This document shows positions 41,111 through 50,185 of a stretch of DNA of 64,000 nucleotides, piece by piece (position 1 is the stretch's first letter; each line of letters begins with the position of its first letter). A program made the position numbers and the translations under genes. The notes beneath the pieces are model-generated. The model had not been told where the DNA came from. It saw nothing but the letters and a program-made list of their open reading frames with translations, and ran no database searches. The stretch covers positions 6,879,501 to 6,943,500 of the forward strand of contig NZ_AP023441.1 of assembly GCF_019976755.1 (NCBI RefSeq), read 5' to 3'. Source of the stretch: Nostoc sp. MS1 (GTDB lineage: Bacteria; Cyanobacteriota; Cyanobacteriia; Cyanobacteriales; Nostocaceae).

Positions 41111-41371
41111 ATGAATCCTGTTCTCACAAACTCTACCAATTCTCAAGTATCTACACAAACCGCACAGTTAGTTACCACATCTTCCCCAGCAATTGAAAAG
41201 CCGTCTGCTTGGATGCGCGAGGGTTACAGTCCCACAGAAATCATCCTCGCCGCAGCAATTTTAACTTCTTTGTTGATGGGAGGAGTTGCAACTGTAATTA
41301 TGGCAATGACTGGGTTAGTCAAAACTGTAGCCGCAGAAACGGTAAACCAAGCCAGCCGAAAAACAAAATGA
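41111..41371 (+). CDS. Small single-pass membrane protein
   Basis: The 86-residue product has a polar Ser/Thr-rich N-terminus (about 1-32), then WMREGYSPTEIILAAAI and one membrane helix (about 45-68, AAILTSLLMGGVATVIMAM), and a short basic tail. No family is recognised. It is transcribed away from the NB-ARC gene from a shared 134-bp region, so coregulation is possible. Confidence 0.6.
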   Translation: MNPVLTNSTNSQVSTQTAQLVTTSSPAIEKPSAWMREGYSPTEIILAAAILTSLLMGGVATVIMAMTGLVKTVAAETVNQASRKTK

Positions 41372-41380
41372 TTTAGCATT

Positions 41381-41408
41381 GTAGAGACGTTGTATACAAC
41401 GTCTCTAC
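41381..41408. repeat. Perfect 28-nt palindrome between convergent genes
   Basis: GTAGAGACGTTGTA followed by its exact complement forms a dyad with no loop. This GTAGAGACGTTG repeat is a common dispersed palindrome in Nostoc-type genomes. Here it may end both the membrane-protein and PIN transcripts. Confidence 0.75.
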
Positions 41409-41428
41409 ATTAACTGTTCAAACATCCT

Positions 41429-41881
41429 CTAATTTTGTAATGGCAAAACTGCAATTAATTCAGAAAATCTCGTAAAGTCAGTTGTGTTATGAGTGAGTAA
41501 CTGAGGAATGCCATAAACTAACATTGTGGCAACAATATTAGCATCATGAACTTGTTTACCACCAATAGGAATTTCTTCCATAAGTGCCAATAACCTTTCT
41601 GTGACCTGAGAATTATCTTCAGCAATTAGAAAGCGGCTTTGGAAATATTGGATATCCTCAAGCACTGTTGCAATGGGTAGTGCATTAGTAAATTGTTGAG
41701 GACGAGTGAGAGTAGCTAAATATTCCCTGATTATTTGTCTGCTAATCCACAACTCAACCCCTGCATCATAAAAACTTTGGATAGTCTCCATAGTCACTTG
41801 ATGAAACGGGGATTCACTCAGACTAGCATATACTAGGGTATTGGTATCTAAAAAAACAGGTCTACCGTCCCCAATCATCAT
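41429..41881 (-). CDS. PIN-domain toxin (VapC-like)
   Basis: The protein of about 150 residues is a PIN nuclease: Asp in VFLDTNTLVYASL, Glu in IIREYLATLTRP, Asp in VHDANIVATML and Asp in LTHNTTDFTRF form the metal site. VapC-type toxins cleave tRNA or rRNA. The start overlaps the antitoxin gene; the ATG at 41881 has GAGG six bases upstream, better than the GTG at 41893. It forms a toxin-antitoxin pair with the gene upstream. Confidence 0.85.
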   Translation of the reverse strand: MMIGDGRPVFLDTNTLVYASLSESPFHQVTMETIQSFYDAGVELWISRQIIREYLATLTRPQQFTNALPIATVLEDIQYFQSRFLIAEDNSQVTERLLALMEEIPIGGKQVHDANIVATMLVYGIPQLLTHNTTDFTRFSELIAVLPLQN

Positions 41882-42104
41882 ACATATCCTCACGTCTTAA
41901 AGATAAATTCTCAGGCCAAGCACCACAACTATGCACTGGAAAGTTGAGAGGTGGACGCTTTTGTTTACTCTCTACTTTCTCACCTAAAGGTTGTTCATCA
42001 ATTACTATTACTACCTGATGTTCACCCTCTGGAATATCTAAGGGTAATTGGGCTGTAATCTTACCATCTTTTGTGACTGTGGCGATTGTTTCTATACTTT
42101 TCAT
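41862..42104 (-). CDS. Antitoxin of the PIN pair
   Basis: The 80-residue protein starts with a beta-type motif (ETIATVTKDGKITAQLPLDI and EGEHQVVIVIDE) like small swapped-hairpin antitoxins, followed by a polar tail (FPVHSCGAWPENLSLRRED) that would wrap the toxin. It overlaps the toxin by about 20 bases, so translation is coupled. It begins one base after the stop of the Bax1-like nuclease gene, so it is cotranscribed with the helicase-nuclease genes. Confidence 0.8.
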   Translation of the reverse strand: MKSIETIATVTKDGKITAQLPLDIPEGEHQVVIVIDEQPLGEKVESKQKRPPLNFPVHSCGAWPENLSLRREDMYDDWGR

Positions 42105-42105
42105 C

Positions 42106-43323
42106 TCATTCTCCTAACACTGCTAATACAGATTTTGGTAATAACTTATCTTTAAACCAAATGATTCTTGCGGGGACATTATCTAACTTAACTCCGGCTT
42201 TTTCTAAATTCAATCTTTCGGAAATAGCCAGAATCAAATTATCACAACCAGAACGCCGTACTTGCGAGAATTTCTTTTGTAAATATTCTGGTCGCCAATA
42301 ACCGACAATTTCTAATAAAAAGTCTCGTCCATCAGGATGAACTAAGCGGAAATCCGGTATCATTACACTCCCTGGAATGGGAATTAAATCTACTTCTCTT
42401 TCTAATACCCAGTCAGTTTTTAAGGCATCCCATTTATCAGCAAAGGATGCTTCTAGCATACTATCGTAGGGTTTTCCTTTGGAGTAGTGGGATACTAAAC
42501 CGCATTCGGAATTGAGGGTAAATCTACCTGTTTTCCAGGTATCTGTGTAAATATCACGGGTTTGTAATGTGGCGGCTAGACTCCATTTGGTGACGTGAAG
42601 TAATGCGGGGATAAGTTTAGCGATCGCTAACCCATATCTTGTACTAGCATGAAATAAGCTCGTCGGCCCGTCTACGGTAATTGTAAACCCGTGGTCAGCA
42701 TCTCCTTCAATATAAGCCATTAATTGAAATAACTTCAAATAGCGGAATAATAGTTTATATTCCCCAGGAACATTGCGATGCGCGTTTAATATTAACTTAC
42801 TGGCTTTATAAAAGATTCCCTGTACCTGAGATAAATTATATCTGTTTAATATATCTACTGCTGTGGGTACATCAAAGTTTGTCAAAATTTTATTTTCGGC
42901 TAAGTCGGCATAAAGTCCATCTTGTACTTGCTGGATTAAAACTTCCCGTTCTAATTCTTTGGTTAATTCATCAGCTATTTTGCTCAAAGTTAGTGGTGTT
43001 GATTCCCGGCTGGGTGCAGATTTTGCCGCCAAGGAATACACCCTTTCTCTTAATATCTGTGGTTCTAGAGGACTCACCACTTCAAATGTACAGAAGTTGC
43101 TTTTGATAATATAAGCCAAACCCCGTTTGACTCGGTAATCTGTTGCGTCTCCTTCTAAATCCAAAAGCTGACTTTCTAAAAAACCTTGAGTTTTGCCTTG
43201 TGCTGCTTGGAAACAGGCAATTAATTCATTAGTTAAATCTATAGTTTTCTGGTCAATCTTCAGTCTTTTTGGTATTATTTCTTCGCCGTTTAGTCGGTGG
43301 CTTAGTAGTTCCGTTGGTAGCAT
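42106..43323 (-). CDS. DUF790 / Bax1-like nuclease
   Basis: The 405-residue protein matches DUF790, the family of archaeal Bax1, the nuclease partner of XPB helicase. The start MLPTELLSHRLNGEEIIPK and the middle block YKLLFRYLKLFQLMAYIEG fit. A PD-(D/E)xK site is visible at about 315-345: VMIPDFRLVHPDGRDFLLEI followed by VGYW. Bax1 cuts near the helicase fork in a nucleotide-excision-like reaction. The gene overlaps the upstream XPB-like helicase gene by 71 bases, so the two proteins are made together. Confidence 0.85.
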   Translation of the reverse strand: MLPTELLSHRLNGEEIIPKRLKIDQKTIDLTNELIACFQAAQGKTQGFLESQLLDLEGDATDYRVKRGLAYIIKSNFCTFEVVSPLEPQILRERVYSLAAKSAPSRESTPLTLSKIADELTKELEREVLIQQVQDGLYADLAENKILTNFDVPTAVDILNRYNLSQVQGIFYKASKLILNAHRNVPGEYKLLFRYLKLFQLMAYIEGDADHGFTITVDGPTSLFHASTRYGLAIAKLIPALLHVTKWSLAATLQTRDIYTDTWKTGRFTLNSECGLVSHYSKGKPYDSMLEASFADKWDALKTDWVLEREVDLIPIPGSVMIPDFRLVHPDGRDFLLEIVGYWRPEYLQKKFSQVRRSGCDNLILAISERLNLEKAGVKLDNVPARIIWFKDKLLPKSVLAVLGE

Positions 43324-44803
43324 TTCCCTGGTTGTTCGCTTGTGAATCGACTGTATAATTTATCTCAATTTGTTCGGCAGCTTTAGCTGTTGTTTCTTTA
43401 CCACTGCCGTAAATAACTTGTAGCTTTCCTTGTCTTTCCTCACCTCGTCTTCGCGCAGAAGTATTTTCTTCGCTGGTGTCTTCTGCTATTACTTCATATA
43501 AAATCGCTTGTTTATCTTGAATATTTCCCTTACGTAAAACTCTCCCCAAACGTTGTATATATTCTCTAGTTGAACCTGTGCCAGATAAGATAATAGCAAT
43601 AGAAGCGGCAGGCACATCAACCCCTTCATTCAAGACATGGGAAGCAACTAAAGTATTATATTCACCTTCGCGGAACTTGGTTAAGATTTCGTGGCGTTCT
43701 TTGACTGGTGTTTGATGAGTAATGGCGGGAATGAGTAAATCTTGAGATATTTTATAAACGGTGGCATTATCAGCCGTGAAAATTAATATTCGTTCTGGAT
43801 AATGTTTGGCGAGTAAATTAGCTAAAATTCTTAACTTACTATCAGTACCTAAAGCGATTTCTTTGGCTTCACGATGCGCTAACATAGCTCTACGTCCAGA
43901 TTGCGATCGCGCACTCATTTGGACAAACATTTGCCAGCCTTGGATACTTCCCAAGGATATCTTTGCTTGGCGTAAGAAATCGTTGCGGGTTTGAATTAAC
44001 TCGTTATATCTTTCTCGCTCATGCTGTGATAATTTCACCTTAATTTGCACAATTTCGTGTTCAGCTAACGCCTTCCCCGCCAAATCCTCAGCACGTTTGC
44101 GATATACTTCTTGTCCGATGAGGAAATTCAAATCAGCGTGTTTCCCATCGGTACGTTCTGGGGTGGCGGAGAGTCCCAGGCGATAGGGGGCGATCGCATA
44201 TTCGGCAATCACTTTGTTAAAATCTGTGGGTAGGTGATGACATTCATCAAAGACAACCAAAGCATATTGATTACCCAAAGCTTCGGCGTGAATGGCTGCA
44301 CTATCGTAGGTAGCTACCAAAATTGGCGACTTATCCCGCGAACCACCACCTAATAACCCCACCTCAGCATCGGGAAACGCCGCTACTAAATGTGCATACC
44401 ATTGGTGCATCAAATCTAATGTCGGTACAACAATCAGGGTACTACGGGGTGTCGCCTGCATCGCCATCTGCGCCAGATAAGTCTTACCCGCAGCCGTCGG
44501 TAATACAACTACTCCTTGCCTTCCCGCCAGTTTCCAAGCTGCTAACGCCTCACTCTGATGGGGGTATGGTTCCATTTCCATACTCGCAACCAAATCTAAG
44601 GGGAAGAATTGCTTGGCTTCATCGATAAAGTCTACATCCTCGGCTTGTAGTGCTTCTACCACAGCGCGGTATTTCATGGCGGGGATGCGAAATTTTTCTA
44701 CCCTATCATCCCATGTAGCAAAGTCCATCCAGGCTTTGCCCCGTGGTGGTGGATGTAAAATGAGTGTACCGCGATCGTAAGTTAAGGTGGGAGTGCGAGG
44801 CAT
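43253..44803 (-). CDS. XPB/RAD25-like SF2 helicase
   Basis: The 516-residue protein is an SF2 helicase with Walker A LPTAAGKT (101-108), DECH box (186-189, VFDECHHLP), motif III LSATP (211-215), and motif VI QRLGRVLRKG. The N-terminal 70 residues (YDRGTLILHPPPRGKAW) resemble the damage-recognition part of archaeal XPB. The C-terminus is basic (TKPPTKRRRNNTKKTED) and overlaps the nuclease frame. XPB unwinds DNA in repair and transcription. The pairing with a Bax1-like nuclease suggests DNA repair or defence in place of the usual UvrABC partner. Confidence 0.88.
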   Translation of the reverse strand: MPRTPTLTYDRGTLILHPPPRGKAWMDFATWDDRVEKFRIPAMKYRAVVEALQAEDVDFIDEAKQFFPLDLVASMEMEPYPHQSEALAAWKLAGRQGVVVLPTAAGKTYLAQMAMQATPRSTLIVVPTLDLMHQWYAHLVAAFPDAEVGLLGGGSRDKSPILVATYDSAAIHAEALGNQYALVVFDECHHLPTDFNKVIAEYAIAPYRLGLSATPERTDGKHADLNFLIGQEVYRKRAEDLAGKALAEHEIVQIKVKLSQHERERYNELIQTRNDFLRQAKISLGSIQGWQMFVQMSARSQSGRRAMLAHREAKEIALGTDSKLRILANLLAKHYPERILIFTADNATVYKISQDLLIPAITHQTPVKERHEILTKFREGEYNTLVASHVLNEGVDVPAASIAIILSGTGSTREYIQRLGRVLRKGNIQDKQAILYEVIAEDTSEENTSARRRGEERQGKLQVIYGSGKETTAKAAEQIEINYTVDSQANNQGNATNGTTKPPTKRRRNNTKKTED

Positions 44804-45335
44804 TGGGAAATTAGGAACTGGGTATTTTGGATTTTGGATTGAACAATCTAAAATTTAAAATCGTAAATCCAAAATTTGACGGGAGACTGGGGAAGTTATT
44901 GTATGTGTGGTAATTTATCTTGAGTAGTTGATAGCCAGTCCTTTGATTACTAATAACCTAAAAAGGGGTGGATTATATAAAGGTTCAGAGAACTGGAAGA
45001 AAAATATTTTAATAATAGTATAATTTATTACTAACTACGTAGTTGGACATATTTAAATTTGATGGGCGATATCAATCCTAGAAATGTTTAACTTTTGACA
45101 AATCTTTATCCTAATTACAAATTTGAGTCAATTTTTAAATAAAGTTATCAATCATATTTAATTTTTCATATGTACAATAGTCGGCAATTATCTTTATTAC
45201 TACTTTAGATAGATTCTATATCTAAAAATGTTAGTCCTTGATTTAGCTAAGGCAAAATAAGTTTGGAGCGATCGCATCATTTTGTCAATTTGGGGAAATA
45301 GTGCTTTAGCTACAGGTTTCAAAGGAGAAGCCATA
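44804..45335. other. AT-rich spacer before the histidine kinase
   Basis: The first 80 bases have AAAATC/CCAAAAT-type short repeats. The rest is AT-rich with no gene. AAAGGAG at about 45320-45326 lies before the kinase start. Confidence 0.5.
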
Positions 45336-47600
45336 TTGAAAGGAATACGTCCTTGGGTTGCGCCCTATGCTGTGACATTTTTAGCAGTTAGCGGTGCTTT
45401 GTTATTGACTCTATTATTTAAGCCACTACTGACACCAACTATTTTTTTACTATTTTTCGCGGCTGTAGCCGTTAGTTCCTGGTATGGTGGCTTCAAGACG
45501 GGGCTGTTTGCTACTTTTCTATCTATTGTATATGTAAGTTTCTTTTTCTTTGAACCAGTATTTTCCCTATCAATAGCCAGTACAGGCAACAAAATACGCT
45601 TAGGCTTGTTCATCCTGGTGACAACGTTCATTAATTGGCTAAACTCAGAATTACGTGTTGCCAAGCAGCGTTTAGAACAGACTACTAAGCGGCTACAATC
45701 CAGCGATACACGTTTTAGAAGGTTAACCGAGTCCAATATTATTGGCGTAATTGTAGCTGATATAAATGGAGCGATCGCCGAAGCTAATGACGCTTTTTTG
45801 CAGATGGTAGGCTACACACGGGAGGATTTACTGGGGGGGTTGATAAGATGGCAAAATATGACACCCCCAGAATATCAAGAAATTAGCGATCGCTCTATTT
45901 CTCTACTACAAACTTTAGGTGTATGTCAGCTTTTTGAGAAAGAATACATCCGTAAAGATGGTAGCCGTGTTCCAGTATTGATTGGGAGTGCTTTTTTAGA
46001 TGAGCGACAGCAACACATAATTGGTTATGTGCTTGATATGAGCCAGCAGAAAGCTGCACTAAAATCGACTCAACAGTTATTAGAAACACTAAGTCAACGA
46101 GAAGACGAGCTACGCTTAATTACCGATTCTGTACCAGTTTTAATTTCCTATGTTGATGCCGAACAACGTTACCGTTTTAATAACAAAGGCTATGAAGAAT
46201 TATTTGGCATTTCTGCATCAGCAACTTATGGCAAACATATCAAAGAAATACTAGGTGAATCTGTTTATCAGCATACTTTGCCTTACATAAAAACAGTCCT
46301 GTCAGGAGAAAAAGTAACTTTTGAAAACCAAGTAAAAGATAAATATGGTGTAATTCACGACGTTAGCACTACTTACGTTCCCCGTTTTAGCCAGTCTGGG
46401 CAAGTTGAAGGCTTTGTTGTTCTAACTACAGACATTACTGAACGCAAACTAGCAGAAAAAGCCCTCAAAGACAGTGAAGCAAGATTACGGACACTTACAG
46501 AAAAAGTCCGAGTGATTCCTTGGGAAGTAGACGCTAATACTGGGAATTTCACTTATGTAGGGCCGCAAAGTGTAGATATTCTAGGCTATCCTGTCACAGA
46601 TTGGTATACAGATAATTTTTGGTACGAACACATACATCCAGATGATAGGGACTGGGCATTGCAATATTGCTATGAATCCTCCCTAATGGTGGATAATTAC
46701 GAATTTGAATATAGAATGTTGTCGGCAGATGGCAAAGTGGTTTGGTTGTACGACATTGTAAATGTGGTGCGGGATGGAGAAAAACCACGGCTGCTGCATG
46801 GTTTTATGATTGATATTAGCGATCGCAAACAAGTAGAACAAGAGCGCGAACAACTCCTAGCCCGTGAACAAGCCGCCCGTAGCGCCGCAGAAGCCGCCAA
46901 CCGCATCAAAGACGAGTTTCTCGGTACACTCTCTCACGAACTCCGTACCCCCCTCAACTCCATACTAGGTTGGACACAGCTACTAAAAAACCGCACATTT
47001 GATAGCAATACCACCACCCTAGCCTTAGAAACCATTGAGCGTAATAGTAAGTCCTTAGCCCAAATTATTGAAGATATTTTAGATGTCTCCGAAATTATTC
47101 GCGGCCAACTCCGTCTCAATACTCAACCAGTAGAATTGATCCCACTGATAGAAGCCACAATTGATAACCTCACATTAGCCGCCCAAGCCAAAGATATTTA
47201 TTTAGAATCCCAATTCGACTCGACCGTAGGGGTAGTAATGGGTGATGCCAACAGAATACAACAAATTGTTTGGAACTTACTGACCAATGCCGTTAAATTC
47301 ACACCCGCAGGTGGCAAAGTTACCATACAGTTACAACACCTAGATCACAGTATTCAAATTCGCGTCAGCGACACAGGGTTAGGAATATCGCCCGAATTTC
47401 TTCCTTACGTCTTCGAGCGTTTCCGTCAAGCCGATGGTTCCAGCACGCGATCGCACGGCGGACTAGGATTAGGATTAGGATTAGTCCGTCACCTAGTAGA
47501 ACTACACGGTGGTACAGTCCAAGCCGAAAGCCCAGGAATTGGACAAGGGGCAACTTTTATAGTTAATTTGCCGAGGAAGTCAATAGTCAATAGTCAATAG
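45336..47600 (+). CDS. PAS-domain sensor histidine kinase with KdpD-like membrane part
   Basis: The 754-residue kinase starts at a TTG with AAGGAG nine bases upstream; no ATG fits. Residues 1-90 contain four membrane helices of the DUF4118/KdpD type (YAVTFLAVSGALLLTLLF, FLLFFAAVAVSSWYGG). Three PAS/PAC modules follow (blocks ESNIIGVIVADINGAI, ADEQRYRFNN-like, and VIPWEVDANTGNFTYVG). The HisKA site is SHELRTPLNSILGW, and the HATPase has NLLTNAVKFTPAGGKV, DTGLGISPEF and HGGLGLGLGLVRHLVELHGG. It autophosphorylates on His and passes phosphate to a response regulator; none is adjacent, so it is an orphan. PAS input suggests light, redox or ligand sensing. Confidence 0.9.
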   Translation: MKGIRPWVAPYAVTFLAVSGALLLTLLFKPLLTPTIFLLFFAAVAVSSWYGGFKTGLFATFLSIVYVSFFFFEPVFSLSIASTGNKIRLGLFILVTTFINWLNSELRVAKQRLEQTTKRLQSSDTRFRRLTESNIIGVIVADINGAIAEANDAFLQMVGYTREDLLGGLIRWQNMTPPEYQEISDRSISLLQTLGVCQLFEKEYIRKDGSRVPVLIGSAFLDERQQHIIGYVLDMSQQKAALKSTQQLLETLSQREDELRLITDSVPVLISYVDAEQRYRFNNKGYEELFGISASATYGKHIKEILGESVYQHTLPYIKTVLSGEKVTFENQVKDKYGVIHDVSTTYVPRFSQSGQVEGFVVLTTDITERKLAEKALKDSEARLRTLTEKVRVIPWEVDANTGNFTYVGPQSVDILGYPVTDWYTDNFWYEHIHPDDRDWALQYCYESSLMVDNYEFEYRMLSADGKVVWLYDIVNVVRDGEKPRLLHGFMIDISDRKQVEQEREQLLAREQAARSAAEAANRIKDEFLGTLSHELRTPLNSILGWTQLLKNRTFDSNTTTLALETIERNSKSLAQIIEDILDVSEIIRGQLRLNTQPVELIPLIEATIDNLTLAAQAKDIYLESQFDSTVGVVMGDANRIQQIVWNLLTNAVKFTPAGGKVTIQLQHLDHSIQIRVSDTGLGISPEFLPYVFERFRQADGSSTRSHGGLGLGLGLVRHLVELHGGTVQAESPGIGQGATFIVNLPRKSIVNSQ

Positions 47601-47690
47601 TCATTAGTCATTAGTCAGTTATCAGTTTTTCTCCCTTACTCCCCCATCTTCCCCCACTCCCTCATCTCTCCCTACTCCCCACTCCCTACA
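47578..47690. repeat. AATAGTC/ATTAGTC heptamers and C-rich tract
   Basis: The tract begins inside the kinase stop region, so the last codons (SIVNSQ) are encoded by the repeat. It runs as C-rich TCCCCCA units up to the end of the convergent kinase gene at 47672, overlapping its last codons. Confidence 0.7.
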
Positions 47691-48655
47691 GACGTTAGAA
47701 AAGCTTCCACTTCCGCCACTGTGGGTTGAGATGCGATCGCACCTGGTTTAATGGTAGTCAGCGCTCCTACAGCACTAGCATAGGTAACAATGCTTTTTGC
47801 TGTCTCTGCATAGTTCAAGCTCTTGATACCATGTTTACTTAGTTGGTGAATAAATCCTGCGAGAAAGCTATCTCCTGCGCCTGTGGTATCTACTACAGGG
47901 ATGGTAAAAGCGGGTATTTTTCCTTCATTCTCACCTAAACAATAGGCACAACCATTTTCCCCATCAGTTACTAATACTCCTTCGATTGAGCCTAAACGGT
48001 AAGTAATAGCGCCTGGGTCTGTTGTATCAAATAACCATTCCGCTTCCTCCTTGGCAAGTTTGAGAAAATCGACGCGCTTGAAAGTTTCCTGAATTTTTTG
48101 TCGAGCAGTATTCTCATCATGCCAAAATACAGGCCGCCAGTTAACATCTAGCACAATCTTCAAATCATACTGTTCAGCCAGTTCTAAGGCGCGGTGAATG
48201 GCTTTTTCACTCTCCTGGTAGGCTAATTCCAGAGTACCTAAAATGAGGAAATCCGCGTCTCGAAACAATGATTCTGGTATTTGCTTGGCTTGTAAACGAG
48301 TATCGGCAAATTCAGAAGTATCATACTCACCGAAACCAGCAAAAGTGCGATCGCCTGCTTCATCCCGCACCACATAAACTTGCCTTGTTGGTGCAGTAGG
48401 ATGACGCTGTACACCCGTTGTATCTACACCTACCTCTTGTAATAGCGCCAGCAGAGCATTTCCTGGCTCATCTTCACCAACAGCACCAATAAATCCGGCT
48501 GGGGTTCCCAACTTCACCAAAGCACAGGCCACATTCGCAGGCGCACCTCCTGGATAGGGTGTCCAAGACTTCACCTCCTCCAGCTTTGACCCTAATTGAT
48601 CAGCTAAACAATCAAATAGAACTTCGCCGAGGCACAAAACACGGGGATTACTCAT
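47672..48655 (-). CDS. PfkB-family carbohydrate kinase (fructokinase)
   Basis: The 327-residue kinase has the PfkB start VLCLGEVLFDCLADQLG, the substrate block YPGGAPANVACALVKLG and the catalytic DTTGAGDSFLAGFIHQL with Asp as base. EAEWLF and VTDGENGCAYCLG are typical of fructokinases. It would phosphorylate fructose, perhaps from sucrose breakdown. Its 5' end is tandemly duplicated upstream. The last codons overlap a C-rich repeat tract. Confidence 0.87.
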   Translation of the reverse strand: MSNPRVLCLGEVLFDCLADQLGSKLEEVKSWTPYPGGAPANVACALVKLGTPAGFIGAVGEDEPGNALLALLQEVGVDTTGVQRHPTAPTRQVYVVRDEAGDRTFAGFGEYDTSEFADTRLQAKQIPESLFRDADFLILGTLELAYQESEKAIHRALELAEQYDLKIVLDVNWRPVFWHDENTARQKIQETFKRVDFLKLAKEEAEWLFDTTDPGAITYRLGSIEGVLVTDGENGCAYCLGENEGKIPAFTIPVVDTTGAGDSFLAGFIHQLSKHGIKSLNYAETAKSIVTYASAVGALTTIKPGAIASQPTVAEVEAFLTSVGSGE

Positions 48656-48702
48656 CTCATTTTAATTTTTCACGGGGATTGCTCATCTCATTTTAGATTT
48701 TT
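48640..48702 (-). promoter_or_regulatory. Tandem duplication of the fructokinase start, with micro-ORF
   Basis: A 31-nt unit (CACGGGGATT-CTCATCTCATTTT) covering the gene's first codons is repeated directly upstream (48640-48670 and 48671-48702). The upstream copy gives a nine-codon ORF (MSNPREKLK, 48657-48686), whose TGA is one base before the real ATG. This could couple translation of the two. Confidence 0.6.
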
Positions 48703-48946
48703 AGCTTTAAATTAGAAATCTTTTATTCAAAATTAAAAAAGCTAGATATTACTAGTGTTTTTGAATACATAACTTTATATAAAATCATCATAGATGTATT
48801 TCCATTAAGTATTAGTGCAGAATAGCGAAAACTCCAGCACAATAAAATTAAAAGTTTCTTCTTAAATTCCAGTGACTTACAACTCAACAAATTGTTTTTA
48901 GTGTGGTGTGGTTAGTGTTAACCCAAAAACATCAAGAGGTGTCATT

Positions 48947-49495
48947 ATGGATGCACATAAACTCCTAGATTTATATGCAATAGGAGAGAGAAAATTTCAT
49001 AGAGCAAATCTGCATCAAGCTAACCTTTATGCCGTCGATTTAAGTGGTGCGAACTTTTCCGAGGCTGATTTAAGTGGAGCTAACCTCAGTCAAGCTAATT
49101 TGAGTGCTTGCAATCTTAGCCGTGCTAATTTAACTGATGCAGACTTAAGTGGAGCTAATTTGAGTGGTGCAAACTTAAGTGAAGTAAACTTTATCGGTGC
49201 AGACTTAATTAGAGCTAACTTGAAAGAAAGTAATCTCAGCCGAGCAGATTTACGAACTGCTATCTTAATTTTAGCCAACCTATCTAATGTCAATCTCAGC
49301 GAAGCGGAAATGAGTGGTGCTGATTTAAGTGGTGCTAATCTCAAAGGTGCAAATTTGATTGGTAGCAATGTGATGGAAGCAGAACTAAAAGGTGCTAACT
49401 TCTTAGGAGCTACGATTACAGAGCAAGAAATTACTGGTAGAGTCTTGCGTTTAGGTATTTCCCATCGGTGGGTAACATGGGCTGGTTGTCCTTAA
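48947..49495 (+). CDS. Pentapeptide-repeat protein, 182 residues
   Basis: From ATG at 48947 (AGAGGTG eight bases upstream) the protein is nearly all A(D/N)LSX repeats, about 28 of them (HRANLHQANLYAVDLSGAN, SEADLSGANLSQANL and so on). These fold as a quadrilateral beta-helix. The N-terminal MDAHKLLDLYAIGERKF is a typical cap. The C-terminus LRLGISHRWVTWAGCP is separate. Cyanobacteria have many such proteins with mostly unknown roles. A GTG 39 bases upstream is less likely. Confidence 0.87.
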   Translation: MDAHKLLDLYAIGERKFHRANLHQANLYAVDLSGANFSEADLSGANLSQANLSACNLSRANLTDADLSGANLSGANLSEVNFIGADLIRANLKESNLSRADLRTAILILANLSNVNLSEAEMSGADLSGANLKGANLIGSNVMEAELKGANFLGATITEQEITGRVLRLGISHRWVTWAGCP

Positions 49496-49554
49496 AACAG
49501 TAGACAGTGGACAGTAGAAATAATCTGATAACTGTCAACTGTCAACTGATAACT
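49496..49554. repeat. GTAGACAGTGGACAG-type short repeats
   Basis: ACAGT/CAACTGT units with partial dyads lie in the gap between two convergent genes and may act as their terminator. Confidence 0.45.
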
Positions 49555-49905
49555 TTAGTACACCAAGGGAGTTACATTGCGCATCTGGCGTAAAGAGTTG
49601 ATACAAGCTGGACAGTCACAACCAAACAATTGAATGGCTATATCGCTCTCTGCTTCATTGAACTCCAACATAGGAGCATCTTCTTGAGTAAACTCTACTT
49701 CCTGCTGATAGTTAGGCACTTGAGCTAAAACAGAAGCTCTCATACAGACCAATCCTACCTTATGTTTATTTCTGATACAGGTTAGTTTGTCTGTGTTTTT
49801 GACTTCTGGCTCAACAGCCTGTGCTTGATTGACCATAACGGTCATAGATAAAATTGAGGCTATTAAAACGGGGCTAGAAATTAAGGCTAAGATAAATCTG
49901 TTCAT
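49555..49905 (-). CDS. Small exported protein
   Basis: The 116-residue protein has a clear signal peptide (about 1-30, cleavage after AQA in VNQAQAVEPEV). The mature part has Cys residues at CIRNKHKVGLVC and a CDCPAC cluster (in FGCDCPACINSLRQM) that might bind metal or form disulfides. It would be periplasmic or secreted. No family is recognised. It stands alone, convergent with the pentapeptide gene. Confidence 0.65.
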   Translation of the reverse strand: MNRFILALISSPVLIASILSMTVMVNQAQAVEPEVKNTDKLTCIRNKHKVGLVCMRASVLAQVPNYQQEVEFTQEDAPMLEFNEAESDIAIQLFGCDCPACINSLRQMRNVTPLVY

Positions 49906-50117
49906 GGGTTTCCTTGGAAATAAATTCTGACAACTCAGAATAATCCGATTAAATCCTACACTGATACTGATTGTCCATCAGGAGATTATGTTGCCTAATC
50001 AGCACTTAATTTTGGGATATGCGAGGAAGATGTAACAAGGTTGTAGTTATTTATTTATCATTAATATAAGCAAATGTATATATTTAGAGAATGTTTGGAA
50101 AATTGAAATATATACTA

Positions 50118-50185
50118 ATAACCCCCTCTCCAAACCTCTCCCCGTAGCAGAGAGAGGCTTTAAGACCCCCATTCCCTTGTAGGAC
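50118..50185. repeat. Dispersed C-rich repeat
   Basis: CCCCCTCTCCAAACCTCTCC followed by GCAGAGAGAGG forms an imperfect stem and is a phrase seen repeatedly between cyanobacterial genes. A minus-strand frame across it is not a gene. Apart from this and the RNA below, 49906-50818 is AT-rich with nothing else seen. Confidence 0.55.
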
